A stretch of DNA of 8,116 bases from an uncultured bacterium (GCA_938003565.1 CALKYB010000090.1:1-8116), one strand, 5' to 3'; shown: positions 1 to 5,866, counted from the stretch's first letter. Program-made: numbers and translations. Notes: generated by a model from the letters alone, not told the origin.

Positions 1-248
1 CATCAGTCCCAGCAGTAAATGCTCAACTACCCTCTAATCAACCATCCTCCTCCCCTCTCGTGCACAAGGTGGGGCAAAATAATGAATCGATGTGGTCTAT
101 AGCCAAATGGTATACGGGAAAAGGTATCAACCATAAGCAAATTGCATCTTTTAATAATATTAAAAATCCATCACGGCTTCGTTTGGGTCAAAAAATTAAA
201 ATCCCCTTCCCAATCATCAAGAACAGGAAGCCTTACCCGAATAAGTAG
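1..248 (+). CDS. LysM-domain protein, C-terminal part (5' end outside the window)
   Basis: The frame is open from base 3 to the TAA at 246-248, and no stop precedes the GTG at 60. That GTG is therefore an internal valine, and the gene starts before the window. About 20 visible residues form a Ser/Pro/Asn/Gln-rich linker. A single LysM domain follows (about bases 60-230) with the usual landmarks: HKVGQNNESMWSIAKWY (normally YxVxxGDTLWxIA), a central AS-FNNI stretch matching the LysM 'aalNgl', and a closing LRLGQKIKIP. LysM modules bind the glycan chains of peptidoglycan, so the protein probably acts at the cell wall or in the periplasm. A short basic tail (KNRKPYPNK) ends it. What lies before the linker, possibly a catalytic domain, cannot be seen. 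The canonical GDT is degraded to QNNES, which is tolerated in the family. The domain call is firm and the overall function is unknown. Confidence 0.85.
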   Translation, partial: SVPAVNAQLPSNQPSSSPLVHKVGQNNESMWSIAKWYTGKGINHKQIASFNNIKNPSRLRLGQKIKIPFPIIKNRKPYPNK

Positions 249-490
249 TTTGCTACCACCTAGGAATTACCCGCTCTAGCCTTGATCAAATTCTTCGATT
301 AAATCCCCACATTATAAAAATCCTCAATGCCTTGCCTCTATCCATATTTTTGTATAAATCTAGAAACTGATTTGATTACCCACAAAGGCAACTGAGTTGA
401 GGTATCAAAGACTTGGCGCCTTTCGACTACAGTTTAAATATTGCGGAATTTTTTAAACCGTAGGGTTAGAAAGGCTTGAAAAACCATAAT
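249..490. other. Intergenic region upstream of the small RNA locus
   Basis: No convincing ORF or terminator is seen after the LysM gene. A perfect 7-base inverted repeat, GTTTAAA (432-438) and TTTAAAC (452-458), is separated by 13 bases and could be an operator or chance AT-rich symmetry. Two weak promoter guesses for the downstream plus-strand transcript are visible. One is TTGCCT (332-337) with TATAAA (353-358), a short 15-base spacer. The other is CATAAT (485-490) without a good -35 box. If the second is the -10 element, the RNA would start near base 495-498, inside the rRNA-complementary stretch itself. Confidence 0.3.
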
Positions 491-493
491 AAG

Positions 494-508
494 AGGAGGT
501 GATCCAGC
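494..508 (+). promoter_or_regulatory. Extended Shine-Dalgarno, 15-base match to the 16S 3' end complement
   Basis: AGGAGGTGATCCAGC is the exact reverse complement of the conserved 16S rRNA 3' end (GCTGGATCACCTCCT), where a normal Shine-Dalgarno uses 4-6 bases. The AGGAGG core (494-499) sits 9 bases before the ATG at 509, ideal for initiation. The match stops at the start codon, and the bases beyond do not continue into 16S sequence, so this is not an rRNA fragment. Other starts in the window (yicC, gmk, both glycosyltransferases, rfaE1) show weak or no Shine-Dalgarno, which makes this site exceptional. It could drive very strong initiation or tether the RNA to 30S subunits. Confidence 0.75.
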
Positions 509-580
509 ATGAATAATAGTTCCGATAGACCGAAAATAGGAAAATCAGGTGTAAGTGCTGCGAGAGCCGTTACGCTTTAG
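509..580 (+). CDS. Putative 23-residue peptide behind an extended Shine-Dalgarno
   Basis: The ATG lies at ideal spacing from the 15-base 16S-complementary site. The ORF encodes 23 residues, MNNSSDRPKIGK followed by SGVSAARAVTL, and ends in TAG (578-580) directly followed by an in-frame TAA, a tandem stop. The peptide is small, polar and basic, with no membrane segment, no signal peptide and no run of one amino acid that would mark an attenuation leader. Its stop codon lies in the 568-585 hairpin, so ribosomes reading it would disrupt the 5' helices of the proposed RNA. Function unknown. It may be a true microprotein, a leader peptide whose translation controls folding of the RNA, or an incidental ORF behind a ribosome-binding RNA element. 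Confidence 0.45.
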   Translation: MNNSSDRPKIGKSGVSAARAVTL

Positions 581-685
581 TAACGCTTACACTGGTAGCC
601 CTTAAGAGAATCGAAACTCTTAATAGTTTTAATTCGATTGACCTATTTTGGTTGAAGTAAAGGACTCGCTACCAAGTGCTTTGGA

Positions 686-718
686 GGGTAGAACTATATC
701 GGTTCTACCCTTTTTTTT
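686..718 (+). terminator. Rho-independent terminator of the small RNA unit
   Basis: Perfect 9-bp stem GGGTAGAAC (686-694) with GTTCTACCC (702-710), a 7-base loop, then eight T residues (711-718). It works only on the plus strand: the minus strand has no T-run after the stem. It ends the 491-718 transcript exactly where the convergent minus-strand ORF stops (TAG at 721-719). Confidence 0.88.
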
Positions 719-982
719 CTACGAATCCCCCACAAGAGATTTTCGAATTGATAAGCGAATTCGCTGCAACTCGTCCTTAATGCTCATCTCAGACCGGCAC
801 AGCATGGAGCTAATTTCCGCGATAGAATAGCCCATCCTATCGGCCATAATAAACAATGCCCGCTCACTTGATTTTAAATTAGCTAAACAATTATCCAGCT
901 TGAAATCCCCCGAAAACAAAAAACTATCGTTTCCCTGACAGGCATTGCGATGCTCAACCCTTATATTTTTTTGATTTTTCAC
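719..982 (-). CDS. Short protein resembling sigma-70 region 4 alone
   Basis: An 87-residue ORF. Residues about 30-84 read like the sigma-70 region 4 / ECF helix-turn-helix: a Leu/Ser-Glu-Arg opening (LKSSERALFIM), then GYSIAEISSMLCRSEMSIKD (51-70, the HTH), then ELQRIRLSIRKSL matching the family's 'LxRaRxxLrxxL'. In sigma factors this region contacts the -35 element. Region 2 (-10 recognition, core binding) is absent. An in-frame TGA (988-986) lies just before the GTG start, and the 280 bases upstream show no region 2 remnant in any frame. The Shine-Dalgarno is weak (GAAGA). The ~29-residue N-terminal part has no recognisable motif. It may be a stand-alone HTH regulator, a sigma-like accessory protein or a decayed ECF gene. 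It converges on the small RNA, whose read-through would be antisense to it. Confidence 0.5.
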   Translation of the reverse strand: MKNQKNIRVEHRNACQGNDSFLFSGDFKLDNCLANLKSSERALFIMADRMGYSIAEISSMLCRSEMSIKDELQRIRLSIRKSLVGDS

Positions 983-1261
983 TCTTCAGATACACCAATT
1001 TCTAAACATCAAAACTAAACGCCTTGTGCAATAGAAAAGGAAATAAAAAAAGTTAGAAACAAAGATGACCAAAACCCAAACTTGCTTAAAACAAAGCAAA
1101 TCAAAAACGCATTCCACTATTAAGGCGTTCTCTACCTGGAGATATAATAGATCATAGATAGCTGCGACTTGTCACAGTTTTGTAACTAAGAGGCAAGACT
1201 CTTGTAAAAGCGTAAAAGACTAAGGATTGCAATAAATTATAACGACTCTCTACTTATGAGT
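983..1261. other. Intergenic region between gmk and the sigma-like ORF
   Basis: No ORF of note on either strand, and stops are frequent in all frames. A distant 8-base inverted pair is present, AACGCCTT (1018-1025) and AAGGCGTT (1122-1129), plus a 6-bp hairpin TTGCTT/AAGCAA (1082-1099). A perfect TATAAT is seen on the plus strand (1143-1148), but no matching -35 box or following gene supports a promoter there. Any promoter of the minus-strand sigma-like gene should lie here, but I could not identify one. Confidence 0.4.
1100..1129 (-). terminator. Possible terminator of the yicC-gmk transcript
   Basis: Read on the minus strand, AACGC (1129-1125) and GCGTT (1110-1106) form a 5-bp stem, extendable by two A-T pairs past a mismatch, followed by a T-rich tail GTTTTTGATTT. 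It lies about 135 bases beyond the gmk stop. The stem is short and the loop long, so this is a weak call. Confidence 0.3.
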
Positions 1262-1825
1262 TTACACCTTCCAAGTATCAATTATCGTTTGAACTTCCTT
1301 AACAGCAGTCTCTAAATCTTCATTGACCACCTTGAAATCAGAAAATCCTGGTGACTCTAAAATTTCAACTTCCTTCCTGGCAGTCTCAAGCCGCATTTTG
1401 ACCTGCTCTTCATTGTCTTTTGCTCTTAGTAGAAGTCTTTTCTCCAAAACCATAAAAGAAACGGGGAAAATAAAAATGCAACAAACATTATCAGGATAGA
1501 GTTCTTTTAGTTGACGAACTCCTTCAACTTCAATGACTAGTAAAGGTGTCTTGCCCAGCTCTTCTGCAGTTGTAAGATTCTTCTTTTCGGTTCCGTAACG
1601 ATTGCCACTAAACCTTGCATGTTCGATAAATTCATCGTTCTTGACCTTCTCTTCAAACTCCGGGAAGCCCAAGTAGTGATAGTCTTCTCCGTCGACCTCA
1701 TCGGGACGCTTCTTCCTAGTAGTAGAAGAAACTGACAAATAAAGGTCATCTCTCTCTTCACAAATCTTGTCTGCAATCGTAGATTTTCCACTCGCAGTCG
1801 GACCAGTCAATGTAAATATTTTCAT
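1262..1825 (-). CDS. gmk: Guanylate kinase
   Basis: Guanylate kinase phosphorylates GMP (and dGMP) to GDP with ATP in the cytoplasm, an essential purine salvage and synthesis step. At 187 residues it is near the usual ~200. It shows the P-loop GPTASGKST (8-16) and the GMP-binding segment SVSSTTRKKRP (31-41) with Ser34, Arg37 and Arg40. Further GMP-pocket residues follow: Tyr49 in GEDYHY, Glu68 in FIEHA and Tyr77 in GNRYGT. The lid arginines fall in EKRLLLRAKD (128-137) with Arg145, and a C-terminal FKVVNEDLETA matches the family. The P-loop wording is more like MiaA's than the usual Gmk GPSGAGK, and IEVEG replaces the common IDVQG, but the rest is clearly Gmk. The start is fixed: an in-frame TGA lies three codons upstream. 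No Shine-Dalgarno is visible. It lies 134 bases downstream of yicC, a common pairing. That gap holds no convincing gene, and remA/DUF370, which often sits there, is absent. Confidence 0.95.
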   Translation of the reverse strand: MKIFTLTGPTASGKSTIADKICEERDDLYLSVSSTTRKKRPDEVDGEDYHYLGFPEFEEKVKNDEFIEHARFSGNRYGTEKKNLTTAEELGKTPLLVIEVEGVRQLKELYPDNVCCIFIFPVSFMVLEKRLLLRAKDNEEQVKMRLETARKEVEILESPGFSDFKVVNEDLETAVKEVQTIIDTWKV

Positions 1826-1959
1826 AAAAATTCAAATTGCAAAAAGATTAATAATTTTCTTCGAACGACTAATTCCACTCACAAAGGGCCAAGCGCTTCC
1901 CCTAACATATCCACAGTTCTACTGCCTGGCCAGTCATATCAACAAAACCATATCAAAAG

Positions 1960-2871
1960 CTATTCTATATTAAGAATCTGCTCTTTAATTTTTTCTAAAA
2001 TTGATTTCATTTCAATAACAACAGAGGAGATATCAAACGATTGGCATTTTGAACCAATAGTATTGACTTCTCGACCAAACTCTTGAGTAATAAATTCAAG
2101 CTTTCGACCAACAGGAGAGTTTAAGTCCAAGGTTTCGGAAAACTGTTTAAGGTGACTTTTTAACCTATCCAACTCTTCTGAAATATCATGCTTATCAACT
2201 AGTAGAGCAATCTCTTGATTAATTCTTTCTTGGTCCACCTCCACCTGCAACTTTTCTAGCCTTTGATTAAACCGTTCGCTAAACAAAGAATAATTTGCTG
2301 CTGCAAACTGCTCTACCTCTTCGAGCTTAATCCGAAATTCAGCTATCATTTGATCTAGCGCTTTTGATAACTCCAAACCTTCAAAACTTCTTGAAGCCAC
2401 TAGGGCTTCAAGGCATTTTTCGACGGAACTAGATAAAATTTCAAATTCAGATTCATCTATTTCATCCGCCTCTACAAACCCTGGCTCACTAGCACAAATT
2501 ACTTCTTTCTTTCTCAAAATTTCAAAAATAATAGTTTCTTTTGACAATTTCACAGTTGCCAATTCTGAGGCCTTTTTATAACTATCGAGGTATTCTTGAA
2601 ACAATGTGGTATCAAAATCTACCCCTAAGCCACTTTCGGTTTTATTAGAGTTCTCTAAAGAGCCCCTCCGAACTAACAATTCGACCCTACCTCTAGAAAC
2701 TCTAGATTTTACCAACTTGGACAAACTTCCTTCAAACTGGGAATATATAGTTGGAAGTTTCAAGTTAAGGTCTAGATATCTATTGTTAACAGACTTGACC
2801 TCAACGACAATTGAGAATTGATCAGATTTTTCTGTAGCGGATCCAAAACCGGTCATACTTTTCAGAGACAT
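1960..2871 (-). CDS. yicC: YicC family protein (YicC-like endoribonuclease)
   Basis: A 303-residue member of the YicC family, close to the usual ~290. The N-terminus is the family hallmark, MSLKSMTGFGSA, followed by VEVKSVNNRYLDLNLKLP. The C-terminal DUF1732 region (about 220-303) carries LDRLKSHLKQF, then QEFGREVNTIGSK (263-275), and ends in KEQILNIE, very like E. coli YicC. E. coli YicC has been described as an endoribonuclease linked to turnover of the small RNA RyhB. Transfer of that activity here is inference from family membership. The middle is Glu/Lys-rich and probably helical. No Shine-Dalgarno is seen before the ATG. A weak promoter guess for yicC-gmk is TTGTTC (2916-2911) and TAAAAT (2891-2886) on the minus strand, with a long 19-base spacer. 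A 5-bp inverted repeat CCCAG/CTGGG (2907-2929) lies in the gap after rfaE1 and is a poor terminator candidate. Confidence 0.93.
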   Translation of the reverse strand: MSLKSMTGFGSATEKSDQFSIVVEVKSVNNRYLDLNLKLPTIYSQFEGSLSKLVKSRVSRGRVELLVRRGSLENSNKTESGLGVDFDTTLFQEYLDSYKKASELATVKLSKETIIFEILRKKEVICASEPGFVEADEIDESEFEILSSSVEKCLEALVASRSFEGLELSKALDQMIAEFRIKLEEVEQFAAANYSLFSERFNQRLEKLQVEVDQERINQEIALLVDKHDISEELDRLKSHLKQFSETLDLNSPVGRKLEFITQEFGREVNTIGSKCQSFDISSVVIEMKSILEKIKEQILNIE

Positions 2872-2978
2872 AGTTAAAACTTATAATTTTAGTTTACAAA
2901 TAAATCCCCAGAACAACTACTATCCTGGGTTGTATGAAAAACGTGACTTCAAAATCGATAGTTAGAACACCACCAATC

Positions 2979-3977
2979 CTAAACATGCTCTAAAGCGGCT
3001 AAAAGCTTTTCTCGAGTCACCGCCACAGTCCCAACCTCTCCAACTACAACACCTGCAGCAACATTCGCCAATTGAGCTGCTAAAAAAGCATCCTCCCCGG
3101 CAGCCAATCCCAAGCAAAGTGTCGCACATACAGTATCTCCTGCACCAGAAACATCGAAAACTCTTTGTGCTACTGTATCCACCGCCCCCTCAAAACCATT
3201 GTCACGGTCGACAAGAACCATTCCCTTATCACCTAGAGTCACCAACACCTTGTTGACTCCAACCTCCTGAGCAATCTTCTCTCCTGCAGCAACTGCATCT
3301 TCTATGCTTGAAATAATCATGCCTGATATCTCTTCAGATTCCTTTCGATTTGGGGTCATAATCCAAGCTCCACCATAATGCGAAGTTTGGCGAGGTTTGG
3401 GATCGATAACAACTTTTATATTATTTTGCTGGACTAAACCTCCGTCAAGGGAGCTTCTCAAAACTCCATAAGTCTCTCGACCCCAAACACCTTTTCCGTA
3501 GTCACTTACAACTACCCCACTAGACAACGCCAAAGCTTTAGAAAAATTATCGGCTAAAGATCCAAGAGTTTCCTCATCAAGGTGTTCGGAGCTTTCGCGA
3601 TCCACTCGAACAACTTGTTGGCCATGAGCCACAACTCTTGTTTTTCGTATTGTTTGAAACTTTTTAGATCTAACAACTAAACTGGTATCTACTCCACGAC
3701 TTTCTAATCGGGCTAAGATCTTCTCTCCCGCTAAGTCATCTCCGACTAAACCAACAATCAAAGCCTCTCCGCCAAGCTCAGAGATATTAGCAGCCACATT
3801 TCCAGCTCCACCAGCTCTAATACTCTCCTCTCTCACCTTAACCACGACAACCGGAGCTTCAGGAGATATTCGGTCAACAGAACCCCAGATGTATTCATCC
3901 AACATCAAATCGCCAACAACTAATATAGGCAATCCTCTAAATTTCTGAAGAGTTTCTACTAAACTACTACCACTCAT
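2979..3977 (-). CDS. rfaE1: D-glycero-beta-D-manno-heptose-7-phosphate kinase (kinase-only)
   Basis: This PfkB-family kinase phosphorylates D-glycero-D-manno-heptose 7-phosphate at C1, a step towards the ADP-heptose used for the lipopolysaccharide inner core. At 332 residues it equals only the kinase half of E. coli HldE: no cytidylyltransferase-type domain follows, so the nucleotidyltransferase (rfaE2/hldC type) must be elsewhere. Visible motifs are GDLMLDEYIWG (22-32), RISPEAPV (36-43), GGAGNVAANI (56-65), DYGKG (159-163), VIDPK (190-194), TPN (208-210), TLGDKGM (247-253) and the PfkB signature DVSGAGDT (275-282) with catalytic Asp281. RISPEAPV and GGAGNVA separate RfaE1 from ribokinase and other PfkB sugar kinases. 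Its ATG overlaps the TGA of the preceding glycosyltransferase (ATGA at 3977-3974), indicating translational coupling in one operon. Confidence 0.94.
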   Translation of the reverse strand: MSGSSLVETLQKFRGLPILVVGDLMLDEYIWGSVDRISPEAPVVVVKVREESIRAGGAGNVAANISELGGEALIVGLVGDDLAGEKILARLESRGVDTSLVVRSKKFQTIRKTRVVAHGQQVVRVDRESSEHLDEETLGSLADNFSKALALSSGVVVSDYGKGVWGRETYGVLRSSLDGGLVQQNNIKVVIDPKPRQTSHYGGAWIMTPNRKESEEISGMIISSIEDAVAAGEKIAQEVGVNKVLVTLGDKGMVLVDRDNGFEGAVDTVAQRVFDVSGAGDTVCATLCLGLAAGEDAFLAAQLANVAAGVVVGEVGTVAVTREKLLAALEHV

Positions 3978-4846
3978 TTTATACTTTCACTTCTAGCATT
4001 ATAATGTAGTTCCCAAAGTCGAGCATACTTCATAAAAGTGTACATACCCTCAGCAAGTGCGACAACTAAGCCAGCCAATCCTTCCCGATAGCCTCGCTTA
4101 AGGATAAAAAATTTAGAAACACGCAAGAAAGGGCGAACAACTAAATCGAATATCGATACCTTTTTTCCCAATCGAAAGGACTCCTCAGCTGAAAGAGAAG
4201 CAAACTTCACAAGTCGCTTAAACTGATCATCTAAATCTGAATAACTATAGTGACTGAGCTCTCCCTTTAGCTTCTCTAGCCGACCACAAGAAATTGGTTT
4301 TTCATGAGGATCATGACCGCCCCAAACCACTGCGTCCTTCCTAAAAAATCTTAGACGATACTCTGGGTACCATCCCCCACTACGCCACCATCTTCCCAAG
4401 TGAAATACAACTCTATTGAGCCGATATCCCACTATAGGCTCACCAGGTTTACTGGCATCCCGCCCTGAAAGGACCTCTATAATTTCTTGTCTTAGCGTAG
4501 AATCAATTCGCTCATCTGCGTCTATGTTAATGACCCAGTCGTGTGTAACCTGACTTAAACCAAAAGCTTTTTGAGCTCGATATCCAGGCCACTTCCGAGA
4601 AATAACTTTGGCGCCCATTCCTTTGGCAATTTCAGCTGTTCTGTCTGTCGAAAAAGAATCTATAACAATAACTTCATCGCAAAACGCCAGGCTAGCTAGA
4701 CAATCGCGGATATACCCTTCTTCATTAAAAGCAATGACAAAGGCACTGACCTTATCTCTTTTCCTTGAAAGCGATAATGGATCGGCTGACGAATCTGAAA
4801 AATCATCACTGTCAGTTTGGTTTTTTTTGGGTTGAACAGCCACCAC
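3974..4846 (-). CDS. WaaE/KdtX-like family 2 glycosyltransferase
   Basis: A 290-residue GT-A fold glycosyltransferase. After a ~31-residue Ser/Asp-rich extension come SAFVIAFNEEGYI (34-46), DEVIVIDSFSTDRTAEIA (57-74) and the metal-binding NIDADERI (107-114). Later landmarks are GWYPEYRLRFFRK (158-170) and HDPHEK (178-183), typical of the WaaE/KdtX group that modifies the lipopolysaccharide inner core, as in the Klebsiella/Serratia beta-1,4-glucosyltransferase. The C-terminal 236-270 stretch is moderately hydrophobic and may lie on the inner membrane. The sugar donor and acceptor cannot be read from sequence. The start is GTG (a second GTG follows at once) with a modest AGG upstream, 11 bases after the previous gene's stop. 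Codons 7-9 contain a run of eight A (plus-strand T-run at 4821-4828), a possible slippage site. The heptose kinase overlapping its end supports a lipopolysaccharide role. Confidence 0.85.
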   Translation of the reverse strand: MVAVQPKKNQTDSDDFSDSSADPLSLSRKRDKVSAFVIAFNEEGYIRDCLASLAFCDEVIVIDSFSTDRTAEIAKGMGAKVISRKWPGYRAQKAFGLSQVTHDWVINIDADERIDSTLRQEIIEVLSGRDASKPGEPIVGYRLNRVVFHLGRWWRSGGWYPEYRLRFFRKDAVVWGGHDPHEKPISCGRLEKLKGELSHYSYSDLDDQFKRLVKFASLSAEESFRLGKKVSIFDLVVRPFLRVSKFFILKRGYREGLAGLVVALAEGMYTFMKYARLWELHYNARSESIK

Positions 4847-4857
4847 AAAGCCTAAAA

Positions 4858-5604
4858 CTAATCAGTAAAACGATACTTAAAAATAGTCCAAAGGGCTTCA
4901 ACACCGTCGAGCCAGCCTATTTTCTTTCCTTCATCATAGGTCCGACCGTCATAGGATATCGGAACTTCGAAAATTCTAAGTTTCTGCTTAGCAACTTTAG
5001 CAGTTATTTCTGGCTCAAAATTAAACCTCTCTGATTTAATGGTGACCTTATCTAAAACCTCTTTTCTAAAAAGCTTATAACCCACTTCCATATCGGTGAG
5101 ATTCAAATTCGTAAGCATGTTTGAGAGAAAGGTCAAAAAACGATTCACCACATAGTGCCAAAAAAACAATACTCTATGGGGTCCGCCCAGGAACCTAGAG
5201 CCGTAAACGACATCCGCTCCTCTATTAAGAGCAGGATCCAATAGAATAGGATAATCTGCTGGATCATACTCCAAGTCAGCGTCTTGAATTAAAACTAAGT
5301 CCCCTTTGGTTTTTGCTATTCCAGTTCGAACAGCAGCTCCCTTTCCACGATTCGACTCATGCATTTCGATAGCCAGATCTTTTCGCTTGCTTTTCTTAAG
5401 CTTCTCCAGAATATCCCTAGTACCATCGGTTGATCCATCATCTACCAGGACTATTTGACTAACCAAACCAGTATCATCAATCCTTTGTATCATCTGCTCC
5501 AAGGTTTTCACCTCATTGTAGATTGGCACGACAACGGACAAGCCATTTGGGGCAGAAGTCCAATCTAAATTATACTTAGTATCTGGTGTTGCTTTCTTAC
5601 TCAT
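4858..5604 (-). CDS. DPM1-like family 2 glycosyltransferase
   Basis: A 248-residue soluble GT2 of the dolichol/polyprenol-phosphate sugar transferase type. Motifs in order: LSVVVPIYNE (22-31), VLVDDGSTDGT (52-62) for the nucleotide sugar, NRGKGAAVRTG (85-95), the DXD-containing QDADLEYDP (107-115), VYGSRFLGG (133-141), DMEVGYKLFR (171-180) and the C-terminal SYDGRTYDEGKKIGW (217-231). This last block is characteristic of bacterial members that move a sugar from a nucleotide sugar to undecaprenyl phosphate or a surface glycan. No C-terminal membrane helices are present. Donor sugar unknown. It is the first gene of the tight three-gene envelope cluster, with a 262-base gap before it. The ATG start has no clear Shine-Dalgarno, and no better in-frame start is evident. 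Confidence 0.88.
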   Translation of the reverse strand: MSKKATPDTKYNLDWTSAPNGLSVVVPIYNEVKTLEQMIQRIDDTGLVSQIVLVDDGSTDGTRDILEKLKKSKRKDLAIEMHESNRGKGAAVRTGIAKTKGDLVLIQDADLEYDPADYPILLDPALNRGADVVYGSRFLGGPHRVLFFWHYVVNRFLTFLSNMLTNLNLTDMEVGYKLFRKEVLDKVTIKSERFNFEPEITAKVAKQKLRIFEVPISYDGRTYDEGKKIGWLDGVEALWTIFKYRFTD

Positions 5605-5745
5605 GGTGTATCTAAAAATAAGTTAATGGGCTCATACTCCTGACAAAACTAAGATTTTAGCCAGAAAATCAATTTAATAGCTCTTTTAGAGTATCAGTCT
5701 AAGAAGTGATTGCCCACAATTAGGGGCTATCGTGCTATGCAAGAA

Positions 5746-5774
5746 CATATAGTATTTTACATTATTTTTATCAA
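5746..5774 (-). promoter_or_regulatory. Candidate sigma-70 promoter of the glycosyltransferase operon
   Basis: On the minus strand TTGATA (5774-5769, 5/6 to consensus) and TATATG (5751-5746, 4/6) are separated by exactly 17 bases. Transcription would start near 5739, giving a leader of about 135 bases before the ATG at 5604. The rest of the 5605-5866 gap is AT-rich. It holds no ORF of note and no convincing terminator for the upstream large gene, only an imperfect A/T hairpin around 5780-5815. In AT-rich DNA such hexamer pairs also arise by chance. Confidence 0.35.
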
Positions 5775-5866
5775 TATTTTATTTTTCAACTTCTAGAACG
5801 TGAAAATAACTTAGATTTTCATCAATTTTCTCCCCTCAAGGCCACTAATATATAAAATAGACCCAA

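Larger units (their letters stand above)
491..718 (+). ncRNA. Candidate structured small RNA, about 225 nt, ending in a terminator
   Basis: An isolated plus-strand unit runs from the extended Shine-Dalgarno to a strong terminator. Complementary segments seen by eye:
- GTGTAAG 549-555 with 586-592, extendable by G-U pairs, enclosing a small GCT/AGC hairpin (557-567) and a 6-bp hairpin CGTTAC/GTAACG (568-585).
- TGGTAGC 593-599 with GCTACCA 668-674.
- TTAAGAG 602-608 with CTCTTAA 617-623. Its loop, AATCGAA (609-615), is fully complementary to TTCGATT (633-639), a possible H-type pseudoknot.
- AAAATAGG 533-540 with CCTATTTT 642-649, which crosses the 593-674 helix.
A few 7-8 bp matches are expected by chance in this length, so not every helix need be real. 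The local hairpins and the terminator are the strongest. I do not recognise it as tmRNA, RNase P, SRP RNA, 6S RNA or a known riboswitch. No plus-strand gene follows the terminator within the window, so it is probably not a simple leader. Confidence 0.5.

Noticed and set aside
60..248. Complete 62-residue LysM protein starting at the GTG at 60
   Set aside because: The frame is open to the window edge and codes for a plausible linker, so this is the tail of a longer protein.
494..508. End of a 16S rRNA gene on the minus strand
   Set aside because: Only 15 bases match the reverse complement of the 16S 3' end. Adjacent bases do not continue into the conserved rRNA sequence, and an ATG follows immediately.
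491..718. tmRNA or another standard RNA
   Set aside because: A small ORF plus pseudoknots recalls tmRNA, but there is no tRNA-like acceptor or T-arm, no ALAA-type tag, and the RNA ends in an intrinsic terminator.
491..718. Attenuator or riboswitch of a downstream gene
   Set aside because: No plus-strand gene follows the terminator within the window; the next ORF is convergent. The peptide also lacks a run of regulatory codons.
1143..1148. Perfect TATAAT as a plus-strand promoter
   Set aside because: The -35 position is poor (TTAAGG) and no plus-strand gene follows; the transcript would run antisense into gmk.
1826..1959. Small ORFs between yicC and gmk, including one whose TGA overlaps the gmk ATG
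   Set aside because: They are under 20 codons, have no Shine-Dalgarno, and do not resemble RemA/DUF370.
2907..2929. Terminator between rfaE1 and yicC
   Set aside because: Only a 5-bp stem with a 13-base loop and no proper T-run on the minus strand.
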